Shown here: one piece after another, positions 52,194 through 63,100 of the stretch
How the letters are laid out: each line of letters begins with the position of its first letter
Position numbering within the stretch: position 1 is the stretch's first letter
Source: Dyadobacter luteus
GTDB taxonomy: Bacteria; Bacteroidota; Bacteroidia; Cytophagales; Spirosomataceae
DNA length: 64,000 nt
NCBI RefSeq assembly: GCF_003383615.1
Contig: NZ_QNUL01000001.1
Location: forward strand, 558,001 to 622,000
Direction of reading: 5' to 3'
Translations under genes and position numbers: made by a program
The notes under the pieces: generated by a model
Database searches by the model: none
Told to the model about the DNA's origin: nothing
The model's input: the letters and a program-made list of their open reading frames with translations, nothing else

Positions 52194-54911
52194 TTATTCT
52201 CCCTGACCAAACCTGATTGCTTTTATTCTTAGTGGCATTCCGGTAAAGACAAAGTAAATATCTTTTACACCTGCCACTGCACCAGGAGTGACTTCGAGAA
52301 TCGTTTTATCCTTGTATTCACCCGAAAACTTACCTAAAAGAATTCCGTCGACAGCGCCGGCATGTATTTCCACTGTTCCTGAAAGCGGCATGGACGAATT
52401 TCTTCCCGGAGCACGGATGATCTCAATTTGTTTGATACCTGTAAGGTCCGTGCCTCTGAGCCTGAAGGATGCTCCGGAGTTCCTGACAAATGCCATGGTA
52501 CTGTCATTGTTGAAGCTAATTTCTTTAAACTGGTCAGCATAAGATACCGGAACTATCGGACTGCGCAGTACCAGCGTTGATTCTGACGACTGAGCAGGTG
52601 CTGTTTTTGTACCTCTGTCCGTGTAGGCGGCGCGAAAAATGAAGCTACCTTCTGTATCTCCTTTTGGTACCACAGTTGTGTAGCTGCCCTTTACAGGCAG
52701 CGTTTTCGCAGGTTTGGGCGCATCGGACAAGCTCATAATATACTTGACAATTCCTTTCACATCACTTTCGGCCATCGTCGGGTGAGCGGGCATAAACGCA
52801 TCTCCCCAAACACCCGAACCACCTTTTAGAATTTTATCAGACAAAGCTGCCATTGCAGTTGGATCGCCTTTGTATTTTGAAGCTACTGCTTTGAACGAAG
52901 GGCCCAACATCTTCTCATTCGTAGCGTGGCAAGCCTTACAGTCTCCGTTATTAATCAGTGAAATAGCGGTGGCAAATTGCGCAGACGCATCTACACTTAA
53001 CTGTTTTTGAGCTATTTTGGTCAAATTAAAACCTTCTGATAAATAATTGGTGCTGACTGAAACCTGGGAGGGAGATATCTTTTTGTTTGCAAGACTGCCA
53101 TCTTCCTTATCGCTGACGCTCACCTGATACTGGATACTGTTTCCTGGGAAAAAGAAGGTAGAATTGCCTCTAGTGATTTTGAAATCTACTGCAGGAGGTT
53201 CGTTCCCTGCTTTTATCTCAACCGATTTGGCATTTTTCTCTCCGGCCTTGTCCGTTACCGTTAGGGTTGCCTTATAAGTACCAGGTGTTGTAAAAATAAC
53301 AGATGGATTGGCTTCTTTCAGGGTTTTAAAAGCCGCATTGTTTTTAGTGATAACCCATTCGTATTGCAATACATCATCCTGATCATAGTCTCTGGTTCCT
53401 GCTGACGAAAGTGTCACCTGCATAGGAAGTGCTCCTGCTATTCTGTTCGCTGATGCTTCTACCAATGGTTTTCGGTTTCCGCTGTTGTACTCGATCCGGA
53501 TCAGTTCTGCCTCGGGATTATCTTTGAAATACCCGTTCCCATATTCAAGCACGTACAGATCACCTTCCGGTCCGAATTTCATATCAATCGGCCCTTTCAG
53601 TTTCAGATCAGGCAGAAAGCGCTCCATGGATTTGTACTCACCGCTTTCATTCATTTCTACTACATTCACCCAACCCCGTACCCAGTCGGTAATAAACCAT
53701 TTACCTTCATAATATTCCGGAAATGATCGTGAGGCCTTTTTGAAATCATCTTTTCTAAAGACCGGCCCTCCCACTGCGCTGTTACCGCCGCTTTCCATTA
53801 ACGGAAACTCCTGGCTTTGCGCTTTCGAATACCAGATAAAAGCAGGCTGCGCAACCGGAAGCTCTTTTAAACCGGAGCTGTTTGGAGAATTGTTAACAGG
53901 TTTTGCGGCATCAAATGGTCCTGCTGAAACTTTGGTTGCAAAATCATATTTTATATACGCTTTGTTGTCGGCAACAAAATAAGGCCATCCGTAAAATCCC
54001 GGACCCTTGGCACGGTTGAACTCATCGTAGGATTGCGGACCGCGTTTTTCCAAATCGTCCCGTGAGCCATCCGGACCAACTTCACCCCAATAAAGCCATC
54101 CGGTTTTCGAATCGATGGTTGGCCGCCAGGGATTTCTGTTACCCATTGTGTAAATCTCAGGTCTGGTTTGAGGCGTCCCCACAGGAAAGAGATTGCCTTT
54201 TGGAATCGTGTATGTGCCATCTGGTTCAGGATGTATTCTCAGAATTTTGCCCCTCAAATCATTTGTATTTGGGGACGACTTCTGAGAATCACGGGCAGAT
54301 TCCCCAGGTCTTTCATCAAGGGGAGCAAAACCATCTGAAGCACGTGAAAATGTATTATCGCCGGTGGTCAAATAAAGGTTTTTATCCTTGTCGAATGTCA
54401 TCCCTCCACCAACGTGGCAGCATTCCTCACGCTGAACGGGCACTTCCAAAACCACCTTTCGGCTGCTTTCAAGTAACCCTTTGCCATGCCACTCGTAGCG
54501 TACCAGGACATTTTTTGCCTCGTCACCAGCAAGAGAATAGTAAATATAAATCCAGTGATTTTTCTCATAATCCGGATCAAGGATAATCCCCTGCATGCCA
54601 TCCTCCCCTTCTGTTACTTCTCCTGCTTTATTAACATATTTTGTGCTGACTGCAAACTCAGCAACTGTTTCAAGTGCTTTTGACTTTGGATCGTACACCT
54701 TCAATTTGCCCTTCCTTTCGGCAAACAGAACCCTGCCGTCTCTTAAAATCTGAAACTGCATAGGCTCTTCAAGGCGCTGAGCAAGTATAACTTTGGTGAA
54801 CCGGTTGCTTTCCGGTTTGCCAGGCGATTGTGCCCAAGACGAGCATGTTATTAAAAGTAAACCGGAGAAGGCCAACGCCATTTTTAAGGGCATGTGCAAA
54901 CACATATTCAT
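52194..54911 (-). CDS. PQQ-type sugar dehydrogenase fused to PKD, cytochrome c and CBM-like domains
   Basis: From the ATG at 54911 (MNMCLHMPLKMALAFSGLLL) a signal peptide leads into a six-bladed propeller of the glucose/sorbosone dehydrogenase family: DGMQGIILDPDYEKNHWIYI, CCHVGGGMTFDKDKNLYLTT and RIHPEPDGTYTIPKGN. Then come a PKD-like domain (YDQDDVLQYEWVITKNN), a c-type cytochrome with CKACH near residue 665 and an axial Met candidate, and a C-terminal CBM6-like sandwich. It should oxidise a sugar aldose outside the inner membrane and pass electrons to the haem. An alternative start at 54932 adds seven residues. It has its own upstream terminator-bounded unit within the locus. Confidence 0.85.
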   Translation of the reverse strand: MNMCLHMPLKMALAFSGLLLITCSSWAQSPGKPESNRFTKVILAQRLEEPMQFQILRDGRVLFAERKGKLKVYDPKSKALETVAEFAVSTKYVNKAGEVTEGEDGMQGIILDPDYEKNHWIYIYYSLAGDEAKNVLVRYEWHGKGLLESSRKVVLEVPVQREECCHVGGGMTFDKDKNLYLTTGDNTFSRASDGFAPLDERPGESARDSQKSSPNTNDLRGKILRIHPEPDGTYTIPKGNLFPVGTPQTRPEIYTMGNRNPWRPTIDSKTGWLYWGEVGPDGSRDDLEKRGPQSYDEFNRAKGPGFYGWPYFVADNKAYIKYDFATKVSAGPFDAAKPVNNSPNSSGLKELPVAQPAFIWYSKAQSQEFPLMESGGNSAVGGPVFRKDDFKKASRSFPEYYEGKWFITDWVRGWVNVVEMNESGEYKSMERFLPDLKLKGPIDMKFGPEGDLYVLEYGNGYFKDNPEAELIRIEYNSGNRKPLVEASANRIAGALPMQVTLSSAGTRDYDQDDVLQYEWVITKNNAAFKTLKEANPSVIFTTPGTYKATLTVTDKAGEKNAKSVEIKAGNEPPAVDFKITRGNSTFFFPGNSIQYQVSVSDKEDGSLANKKISPSQVSVSTNYLSEGFNLTKIAQKQLSVDASAQFATAISLINNGDCKACHATNEKMLGPSFKAVASKYKGDPTAMAALSDKILKGGSGVWGDAFMPAHPTMAESDVKGIVKYIMSLSDAPKPAKTLPVKGSYTTVVPKGDTEGSFIFRAAYTDRGTKTAPAQSSESTLVLRSPIVPVSYADQFKEISFNNDSTMAFVRNSGASFRLRGTDLTGIKQIEIIRAPGRNSSMPLSGTVEIHAGAVDGILLGKFSGEYKDKTILEVTPGAVAGVKDIYFVFTGMPLRIKAIRFGQGE

Positions 54912-54983
54912 TAAATAGCAAGATTTTAACATCAAGATTAGGAGTAAGATAGCTCTTGTAATGTGAGAAGTAATTAAAGAAAG

Positions 54984-55019
54984 AAAAAGGGAAGGAAGAA
55001 ATTACTTCTTCCTCTCCCT
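54984..55019 (-). terminator. Terminator after the serine hydrolase gene
   Basis: AGGGAAGGAAGAA (54988-55000) pairs with TTCTTCCTCTCCCT (55006-55019) with one bulged base and a 5-base loop. On the minus strand the stem is followed by TTTTCTTTC. It separates the serine hydrolase gene from the dehydrogenase gene, so the latter may have a promoter of its own. Confidence 0.6.
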
Positions 55020-55060
55020 CTACATAAAAGCATTGTTGTAGTGGCAGATTTAAGATTATA

Positions 55061-56371
55061 TTATTTAAACAGCTGATAAGCCTTACTCAGAAACGGTTTA
55101 TACATCGGCTCGTGTTTGGGCATGTTCAGATAAAACAACACAATCATATTGTTTTCGGGATCTATGATGTAATCTGTGCCGTACAATCCTCCCCAGGCAA
55201 AGGCAGTGTTCGAAACCTCCGGAACCGGCTTTTTTTCAGCGTTGTAGAGTTCAAATCCAAGCCCGAATTGAAACCCTTTACCGCCTGAATTTTCAGCAGG
55301 CAAACGGTTGACTTTTGTCATTAACTCAATTGTCTCCGGTTTGAGAATACGTTTCCCATTAAACTCGCCTTTATTCAGAAGCATCTGACAGAATTTGGCA
55401 TAGTCTCCAATAGGTCCATTCAGACCGATGGCTCCCTCTGCATAAGATTGAACAGTGCTGATTGTCGCCTCGCTGAACTTGTTAGACTGCGGAACGAGTT
55501 TCCCATCAATGTCGCTGTAAGCTTTCACAAACCTGTTCAGCTTAGATGGTACATAATACCAATCCGTTTCAGTCATTCCTAATGGATCCAGAACAGTTGA
55601 TTTGACGTATTCACGCAGACTTTTGCCAGATATAAGCTCTACCATGTAAGCAAGCATATTCGTGCTGATATGGTAACTCCACTCGCTGCCCGGATCGAAT
55701 CCCAGAGGATATTTTGCCAGGACAATCATATCATCTCTCAGGTATTTCGCCGTGCCAGCCCCGCCAGTCCGCTGTCCCGGTCCCGCCGTTGGTGCGGCTC
55801 CTGAGGTTGCAGCTGCATTCCTTTTCTCCATTTCAGCCCGGCGCGCCTTTCCTACCAGCCCGGCGCTGATTCCAGACGAATGCGACATCAGGTGCGCAAA
55901 TGTCATCGGTGTTTTCACCGGCCTTGTTTCGAATGTCCCATCCTCTTTGATGGCGGTCGCCACTTTGTCTGAAATTTCGGGAAAATATTTAGAAACCGGG
56001 TCGTCTACCGAAACCAGCCCTTTCTCCACCAGTGTCATAAAAGCTACGGTTGTCACAGCCTTTGTTTGCGAAAAAAGAATGTAGTAGTCGTCAATCGAAG
56101 CGGGAACCTGGTTTTCAACATCTTTGTAGCCAAATGCCTTGTTGTATACCACGTTTCCACCTTTCGCTACAAAGCCAACAAGGCTGCTGGCTTTCTTTTG
56201 ATCAATGAAACTCTGTAGCAGAGAGTCGATACGTTTGGTTTTCTCTTCACTGGTACCGATGGCTTTCAGGTTCGCGTTGTAGTTTAACGCTTGCGCCGAG
56301 GCAGATTTCTGTTGAGCTGTGGCACCTGCACACACTGCGAGAAGTGCCAGGCTCAAATATATTTTTTTCAT
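55061..56371 (-). CDS. Secreted serine hydrolase, beta-lactamase/class C family
   Basis: The 436-residue protein has a signal peptide (MKKIYLSLALLAVCAGATAQ). The SxxK motif is SQTK near residues 98-101, the next hallmark appears as YHIS (Tyr of YxN), and the family blocks MTFAHLMSHSSGI, GSEWSYHISTNMLAYMVELI and FAWGGLYGTDYIIDPEN follow. Related proteins in glycan loci act as esterases, often removing acetyl groups. Galactomannan and mannan are frequently acetylated, so an acetyl-esterase role is plausible. It starts 21 bases after the TIG-lipoprotein stop. Confidence 0.88.
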   Translation of the reverse strand: MKKIYLSLALLAVCAGATAQQKSASAQALNYNANLKAIGTSEEKTKRIDSLLQSFIDQKKASSLVGFVAKGGNVVYNKAFGYKDVENQVPASIDDYYILFSQTKAVTTVAFMTLVEKGLVSVDDPVSKYFPEISDKVATAIKEDGTFETRPVKTPMTFAHLMSHSSGISAGLVGKARRAEMEKRNAAATSGAAPTAGPGQRTGGAGTAKYLRDDMIVLAKYPLGFDPGSEWSYHISTNMLAYMVELISGKSLREYVKSTVLDPLGMTETDWYYVPSKLNRFVKAYSDIDGKLVPQSNKFSEATISTVQSYAEGAIGLNGPIGDYAKFCQMLLNKGEFNGKRILKPETIELMTKVNRLPAENSGGKGFQFGLGFELYNAEKKPVPEVSNTAFAWGGLYGTDYIIDPENNMIVLFYLNMPKHEPMYKPFLSKAYQLFK

Positions 56372-56392
56372 AGTTTGGTTAGTTTCAATCCA

Positions 56393-57253
56393 CTATTTAT
56401 CGCCGACAAATCTGAGTGTATCAGCAGATACGACTGGTACACCGGAGTATGCAATAAGGCTGATTTTACCTTTCGTTGCCTCCTTTGGGATTTTTACGAT
56501 CAACTGGCTGGGTGCTTTACTTACAAATTCTGTTATCGGTTCGATTACACCTGTAAACAATATGCCCATTGTCAAGTCCAGATTTGTACCTGCAATGGTC
56601 AGATTTTTCTCACGTTCCGCACGTGCGGGTGCAAAACTTTTCAATACAGGCAATGTTACCACAAGCTCCGTTTCTGATTCAATGGAAAGCGGGTCTGTGC
56701 CACCGGCAGAGAATGTGATCAGGCCGGTTTGTGCGCCGAATGGCACGGTTACAACCAGTTCGGTCATGGTCTGACTCACAAATTCAACGACCGTAGTGTC
56801 TGATGCAAATGTGACTCCCCTCACCCAGTTAAGGTACTCTCCGGTGATGGTAATATTATCGCCAGGTTTGGCCTGCGTTGGTATTTTAACAATTTTAACA
56901 GCTACTTCCAGGCTCAATATTGTTTTTGAAACAATGTCGCCTGCTGTTGTTTTCAGAGTCACGAGTCCTTCCGATGTTTCATTGGGAACTTTCAATGTAA
57001 TACGCTCAGGAGTTTGCCTCACGAATGCAGATGCCGGAACACTGGCGCCTGTCAATTCAACAGAAGTTACTTTGTCCAGGTTTTTTCCGATAAAGCTGAT
57101 GGTGTCACCAAACATCACCCCGGACGGTCCGAAACTAAGTAATTGCACCTGATCACTCTTGACGACTTCGTTATCGTTGCAGGCAACGAGTAATTTAAAG
57201 ATCAGCAATAAAACTGTCACGGTTAAAAACCGCAGGTATATTCGTTTTTTCAT
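56393..57253 (-). CDS. IPT/TIG-domain surface lipoprotein
   Basis: The 286-residue protein has a lipobox Cys25 (LLVACNDN) and three tandem Ig-like TIG units, each with a VMFGDTISFIGKNLDKVTSV-, PGDNITITGEYLNWVRGV- or EKNLTIAGTNLDLTMGILF-type start. It has no catalytic motif. It should be a cell-surface glycan-binding or spacer protein associated with SusD. It lies 17 bases after the other TIG lipoprotein. Confidence 0.85.
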   Translation of the reverse strand: MKKRIYLRFLTVTVLLLIFKLLVACNDNEVVKSDQVQLLSFGPSGVMFGDTISFIGKNLDKVTSVELTGASVPASAFVRQTPERITLKVPNETSEGLVTLKTTAGDIVSKTILSLEVAVKIVKIPTQAKPGDNITITGEYLNWVRGVTFASDTTVVEFVSQTMTELVVTVPFGAQTGLITFSAGGTDPLSIESETELVVTLPVLKSFAPARAEREKNLTIAGTNLDLTMGILFTGVIEPITEFVSKAPSQLIVKIPKEATKGKISLIAYSGVPVVSADTLRFVGDK

Positions 57254-57270
57254 AATGGAAGTCTTTTACA

Positions 57271-58431
57271 CTATTTTTTAAGAATCTTCGGTACTACTCT
57301 GAAATTATCCAACGATATATCAGCGTCAAGATCTCCGCCACCATGGAACAGCAGTCTTGTATAATAACCATTGGGGCTGACGCTCATTCTCACACCAAGA
57401 CTTTCGTAGCTGGCTGCAACTTCTTCGAAAGGAATCGTTACCGTTCTCCATACACCTTTGGTATCGTAAGGCGGAGCCCATTGGTAAGCGTCGGTGACGA
57501 AATCATTAGCCAATCCTACATTAATCTTGAGTAAATTGTTATTGTAGGGTTTCAGCGTATTTACCTCAAATTTCAGGTTATAATCCGCTGGTCTTAAAAT
57601 AGCCGCGTCAGGAATGTTTTTGCTGATCGGTCCCATGGCATCAGGCGGGCCTCCTGCTACTTCCTTCCACTGCCAGCCGCTGATTGCTTCTTTCACCCGG
57701 ATGTAGTTGCCATTGATTGCGATAGGATCTCCCGCGCCAGGTTTGGTCACCACGTAGCTCTGGTTCCACCAGCCTGTGAACGGATCATTTCCTAAAAATA
57801 TATTGCGGTTGTCCCGAAACCAGAAGTCTGATTTGGTTTCTCCGAAATTTGACTTAACAGTTAACTGGCCAGCCACAGCTCCTTTGGGCACACGCACTTG
57901 TATGATCTGATCTTCAACAGAAACCAGTTCCCCGATTGCCCCACCTGCAAATGTGACCGTAAGTGGCGGATAAAAATAGTTCCCATTGATTGTTGCTACA
58001 CCTCCCTCCGGCACATACTCACAGCTCATGCTAAGCAATTCCGGTTCGTTAATCTGCACTTCAAAACTGTGTTCCAATGTCCGCCCGTTTGCGAAAATCA
58101 TTTTCATGATGTTGTTGATTTCCTTTGGAACCATTGCCGGAACACTGACCAGAATACTTTTACTCGTCACGTAGGTAGGTGTCAGTACCGCCTTCTGATC
58201 ATTGAACCAAATCTCACGCACCTCCTGTAAGTTCTCACCAACAATCGCGATCAGGTTATTTTGAAATGCACCTACCAGCAGCGAGTCCGAAGATGCGGGA
58301 TTGGTGATGCGGATGTATGTGATTGACGGATCTCCATTATTGGAAAGATTTTCTTCCTTGCAGGCAATTTGAAATGCTGCCATCAACGCCAGTAAGGCGA
58401 AGAACAGGCCCTGTCTATATATTTTTTTCAT
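57271..58431 (-). CDS. Surface glycan-binding lipoprotein (SGBP-like)
   Basis: The 386-residue protein has a lipobox Cys24 (FQIACKEE), two TIG-type units (NLIAIVGENLQEVREIWF; GGVATINGNYFYPPLTVTF) and a C-terminal ~190-residue beta-sandwich beginning FWFRDNRNIFLGNDPFTGWW and ending LDADISLDNFRVVP. This layout resembles SGBP-B proteins, whose C-terminal domain binds polysaccharide. It should help hold galactomannan at the surface. It starts 27 bases after the susD stop. Confidence 0.88.
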   Translation of the reverse strand: MKKIYRQGLFFALLALMAAFQIACKEENLSNNGDPSITYIRITNPASSDSLLVGAFQNNLIAIVGENLQEVREIWFNDQKAVLTPTYVTSKSILVSVPAMVPKEINNIMKMIFANGRTLEHSFEVQINEPELLSMSCEYVPEGGVATINGNYFYPPLTVTFAGGAIGELVSVEDQIIQVRVPKGAVAGQLTVKSNFGETKSDFWFRDNRNIFLGNDPFTGWWNQSYVVTKPGAGDPIAINGNYIRVKEAISGWQWKEVAGGPPDAMGPISKNIPDAAILRPADYNLKFEVNTLKPYNNNLLKINVGLANDFVTDAYQWAPPYDTKGVWRTVTIPFEEVAASYESLGVRMSVSPNGYYTRLLFHGGGDLDADISLDNFRVVPKILKK

Positions 58432-58458
58432 TTGATTATCAGTTTTAAATCGCGAAAA

Positions 58459-60132
58459 TTACTTGCTGTAATAATCAACAGCGGGTTTTTGAAGGTTAGG
58501 TGCCTGGCTCAGCTCCGCTGATGGGATCGGTAAAAGAAAGTTCCCACTGTTGGCATTGATCGTACGCTCGGTGGTTGACCATTCCGTTTTGGTGAATGTC
58601 CACGATGTAGGGTTCGGGAATTGGTCAGGCGCTGTGGCAAACAATCCCCTGTCCTGGCTGTTCAGGATTGCGTAGGCTTTTGCAGGGTTATAGTAATGCA
58701 GACTAACCAGATCATACCACGCCATCCCTTCCATAGCAAATTCGATAAGTCGCTCCTTGAAAATAACGTCCGAAGTCAAAGGTCCGGTGAAAGCCGGCAA
58801 GCCAGCACGCGTATGTATCGCGTTGAAATATTTCAGCGCATTTACATCGTTGGTAGAAGCATTATTCCCTAAAACTGCTTCCGCATAAACCAGATACATT
58901 TCAGCCAGTCGCATCATGTATGTGTCATGTCCATAGTTCTGTGCTGCCGACATGCCACCGACATCTTTGGCTTTTCCCGTCACATACTTTTTTATAGACA
59001 AGAAGTTATTGTCACCGCCTGGATTGGGAACAATCAGCTTTTGTTCGCCACCGGGTATGGTCTGCGTGATTTCCGGATAGGAAGCGCCGGGCAGCATGAA
59101 TGTGGCTTTCAGGCGCTGATCCACGGTGCGTCCCTGCATACCTGTCGTTGTTACTCTGATTCCATCGTACTGACTTAGCATCCACCAGGTGGCACTTTTG
59201 TCGCCACCCCAGCCGTCACCGTTGGCAATGTCGGGACTGAATGCAAGGTAAGCAGGTGTTGAATTTTGGGTACCAAATGCACCGGGAGAATAAACCCACT
59301 GAAGCGAGAAAAGCGATTCAGAATTGTTGTCGTAAGGAAACAAGAAAAGCGATTCATAGTTTCTGAGCAAGGACAAACCGCTTTGCGTAATGACTCTTTC
59401 GGAATAATACTTCGCGCTGTCCAGAAAAACCTGGTTGCGGGTGCCTGATCCTTTCGAGTCTACGCCTGCACGTGTGAGGTAAAACCTCGCAAGCATTCCC
59501 TCAGCTGACCACCTTGTTACCCGTCCCGGACGTATAGGTGTATTCGGTAGATCTTCAGCCACCTGCCGCATTTCACTTGTCAGGAACTTCCACACACTTT
59601 CCGGTGTGTTTCTCGAAACAGTCGTATCGGAGAGTAACGCCAGATTATTTTCGATAATCGGCACAGCTCCCCAGTTCATCACCAAGAACCTGTAGGCCAT
59701 GGCTCGCATAAATCTGGCCTCTGCAATCGCCATTTTCTTAATCGTTGGAGAAACGCCTGCGCCTGCATACTGATTGATGTTGGTGATGGCCAGATTGGAC
59801 TGCCCAACAACGATAAAAAATGAACGCCATGCAGAACCGTTCTCAGGTGTATTACCGGTTGTGTTGAAAAGCACATTACCGCGGTCATTGTAAGCCGAAA
59901 AGGCTGTCCCTGCTCTGAAATCACCCAGGTTATACGATGCCTTATCGTTGTAATCAAACCACACCTTGCTGTATAGCAGTGCGGTTGAAGCCAAAACCTG
60001 ATCATCTGTCTGGTAAAAGCCAGCATCTACGATGGCGTCTATGGGTGGTCTTTCAAGAAAGTCTTCTGAACAGGATGTCAACCCAAGCAGGGCGAGAAAG
60101 CTGCTATAAAGTATATATTTAAGATTTTTCAT
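58459..60132 (-). CDS. RagB/SusD-family lipoprotein (locus 3)
   Basis: The 557-residue protein has a lipobox Cys21 (GLTSCSED), then FLERPPIDAIVDAGFYQTDD and the helical SusD fold (ARFMRAMAYRFLVMNWGAVP, MRLAEMYLVYAEAVLGNNAS, FLLPIPSAELSQ). It captures glycan fragments for the SusC transporter, whose gene ends 10 bases upstream. Confidence 0.92.
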   Translation of the reverse strand: MKNLKYILYSSFLALLGLTSCSEDFLERPPIDAIVDAGFYQTDDQVLASTALLYSKVWFDYNDKASYNLGDFRAGTAFSAYNDRGNVLFNTTGNTPENGSAWRSFFIVVGQSNLAITNINQYAGAGVSPTIKKMAIAEARFMRAMAYRFLVMNWGAVPIIENNLALLSDTTVSRNTPESVWKFLTSEMRQVAEDLPNTPIRPGRVTRWSAEGMLARFYLTRAGVDSKGSGTRNQVFLDSAKYYSERVITQSGLSLLRNYESLFLFPYDNNSESLFSLQWVYSPGAFGTQNSTPAYLAFSPDIANGDGWGGDKSATWWMLSQYDGIRVTTTGMQGRTVDQRLKATFMLPGASYPEITQTIPGGEQKLIVPNPGGDNNFLSIKKYVTGKAKDVGGMSAAQNYGHDTYMMRLAEMYLVYAEAVLGNNASTNDVNALKYFNAIHTRAGLPAFTGPLTSDVIFKERLIEFAMEGMAWYDLVSLHYYNPAKAYAILNSQDRGLFATAPDQFPNPTSWTFTKTEWSTTERTINANSGNFLLPIPSAELSQAPNLQKPAVDYYSK

Positions 60133-60142
60133 TTGATATTTT

Positions 60143-63100
60143 TTAGAAGTCTAAGCCCAGGCTAAAAGTGTAAATGGGAGTCAGTGGATAGCGGCCGTAG
60201 TCAAGCCCGATCGCCTGATTACCAGGACTGGAATCCCTGGATACATAAGCACCTACTTCCGGATCAAAACCTGTATATTTCGTAAAAGTGAGCACATTTT
60301 GTGCTCCGACGGATACCCTGGCAGCACGCACAACTTTTTGCTTCGACATCAATGAGGAAGGTACATTGTAGGTCAGCGAAACATTTTTTAGTCTGATAAA
60401 TGAGCCGTCTTCTACCCATTTGTCTGTGTGCCTGTTGAAATTTCCGTTAGGCCCGTTGGATATGCGTGCTACGTCCGTTCCGGGATTGGCCAGCACTACT
60501 TCACCGCTCTCAGTGGTGATGGGCTTGGCGTAATCCATGGCGCCTACCAGCAGGTTACGGCTCAGGTTAATGTTGCTTGCATTGGTATTGAGCTTAGCCA
60601 GATAATTGTAAATGTCATTGCCGTAAGTACTGGTAAATAGCAAGCTGAGATCAAATCCTTTATAGGAAAATGTATTGGTGAAGCCGGCAAACAGTTTTGG
60701 CCAGGGATTACCAATATTGGTCAGATCATTTTCGTCAATCTTGCCGTCACCATTGATGTCCTTAAATTTCACGTCTCCCACCCAGATGTTATCGATATTC
60801 GTTGGCAACCTTTGTCCATTGTTATCTACCGGGACGGCACTGATTTCAATTTCAGCTACATTTTGGAACAGACCTTCCTCCACATAACCACGGAACAACC
60901 ACGGCGCCTGCCCCACCTGTGCACGCTGTGTCCAGTCTTGCATCCACCATGAGGTACGGTCTACAAATGCATTATCAGAATAGAAAGATTTGATCTTGGT
61001 TTTGAAACTGGAAATATTCAGGTTAGTTTCCCATTTGAAGCCACCCCTGTTCATGTTCACAGTGTTGATGGTAAAGCCAAAACCCTTGTTTTGCAAAGCG
61101 CCGATGTTGACTGTCGGAGAGCTTACAGCGCCAGTCCCATTGGTTCCCATATACCAGGGCAGCGGTTTCTCCATCAACAGGTTGTCAGTATCCTTGATGT
61201 AATAGTCAAACTCAAACTGAATCCTGTTGTCGAGCAATGCCACATTGACACCGAAATTGTTGGTCTTCGTCTCCTCCCATTTCAAACCCTGGTTACTGTA
61301 TTTAGTAGGTAAAAAACCGGTAGATGTAGGCGTTGCCCCAGTCCCCATGGGTGAATAAATTCCACCACCTCCCTGGTTTCCGGTCACACCCGTCTCAAAA
61401 CGCAGCTTCAAATCGCTGATAAAAGGTACATTAAAGAATGACTCCTGTGACACACGCCATGCAGCGGAAACAGATGGAAAAACACCCCATTTATTTTCCT
61501 TACCAAAGTTGGCAGATCCATCACGTCTCACTGTTGCCATCACAATGTATCGATCCGCATAATTGTAATTCAATCTTCCCAGATACGATTCCATTGCCCA
61601 TTCGCCAGATCCACCTGAATTGCTGGAGGTAAGCGCATCTCCGGCGGCAATATCAAGTATATCATTGGTTAAAAAGCCGGTCCGGGTCGCGCCTACATTT
61701 TTATAGGTAGAAGCCTGTGCCTCGTGGGTGACCATTACATTGATACTGTGCTTGCCCAGCTGTTTGTTGTATTCCAGGAGCTGATTCCAATTGTAATAGG
61801 TATTCGTCCCTGTTACATTATTCAGTGAGGCAAAAACGTTTCTTGCCCAGCCAATAGCGTAAGTAGGTACGTAGTAGGTTGAATTTGAAAACCCGAGATT
61901 AGTGTTAAAAGAAGTCCTGAAATTAAGACCTTTTATAATCTCAATGCCAAGATTTAAGCCACCTAAGAACTGTCGTCTAACCAGTTTGTTCGTGGTTAGA
62001 TTTGCGATCGCAATCGGGTTCACCGGCGCGAATTGGTTGGCACCATTGTTCTCATCTCCCCCGCCCCACGATCCGTCCAGATTTCTTACCGGAACTTGGG
62101 GTGTAAGCTGCAATGCGCTAGCTATTACGTTTTCCTGACTTGTAGTGAGGTTATCATTGGTTTGATTAAAACTAAGATTCGCGCCGATCGTCGCCCATTT
62201 TCTTGGTTTGTTATCCAAATTCAATCTGAATCCGTATCTATCAAAACCCGAGCCTAAGGCAACACCATCTTGTTTTAAGTATTCGCCCGACAGATAATAA
62301 GTCGTTTTCTCATTTCCCCCGCTCAGGCTTAACTGATGCTTGTTCATCGGTGCGCTTTTGAAAAGCTCCTTTTGCCAATCCGTTCCCGGACCCAAAAGTG
62401 ATGGATCCAGAAATTCTCCCGGTGTATCTCCACCTGCGATCGCATGGTATTCACCCACCATTTGCGCATATTGTGACATATTCATCACCTTCATAGCTGA
62501 TGGTGGCGTTTGCAGGCTATATTGATAGCCATAGGAAATTTTGGTATCACCTGCCTTTCCTCTTTTGGTCGTAACGATTAAAACGCCGTTGGTAGCGCGC
62601 GAACCATATATTGCTGTTGCAGACGGACCTTGTAGTACTTCAATGGATTCAATATCAGCCGGATTTAAACCTGCAAGCGGATTCGAAGAGCTTTGTGCGC
62701 CGTAGGAGGCAGACTGCCCGGGAATTTGCACGCCATCGACTACATACAATGGCTCATTGCTCCCGCTGATCGAATTTACCCCCCGGATATTCACAGAAAT
62801 GCCACCGCCGGGTTGTCCCGAATTCTGTGTAACATATACACCCGCAGCCCGACCCTGAATAGCCTGTTCAATGGTCGTGTTCACTGTTTTCTCAATGTCC
62901 TTGGCAGACACCGATGTTTGTGCTGTGGTCAGATCGGCGCGCTTCATTTCGCCATAACCAACAACAACGACCTCTTCCAAGGCTTTGTCATCCACTAGGA
63001 GCGTTACATTAATGGAACTTTGCACACCAATGGGCACTTCCTTTGATAAATACCCGACAAATGAGAATATCAGCACCGAGCTATTTGCCGGAACCGTAAG

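Noticed and set aside
54062..54586. 174-residue frame opposite the PQQ-type dehydrogenase
   Set aside because: Antisense shadow with atypical composition.
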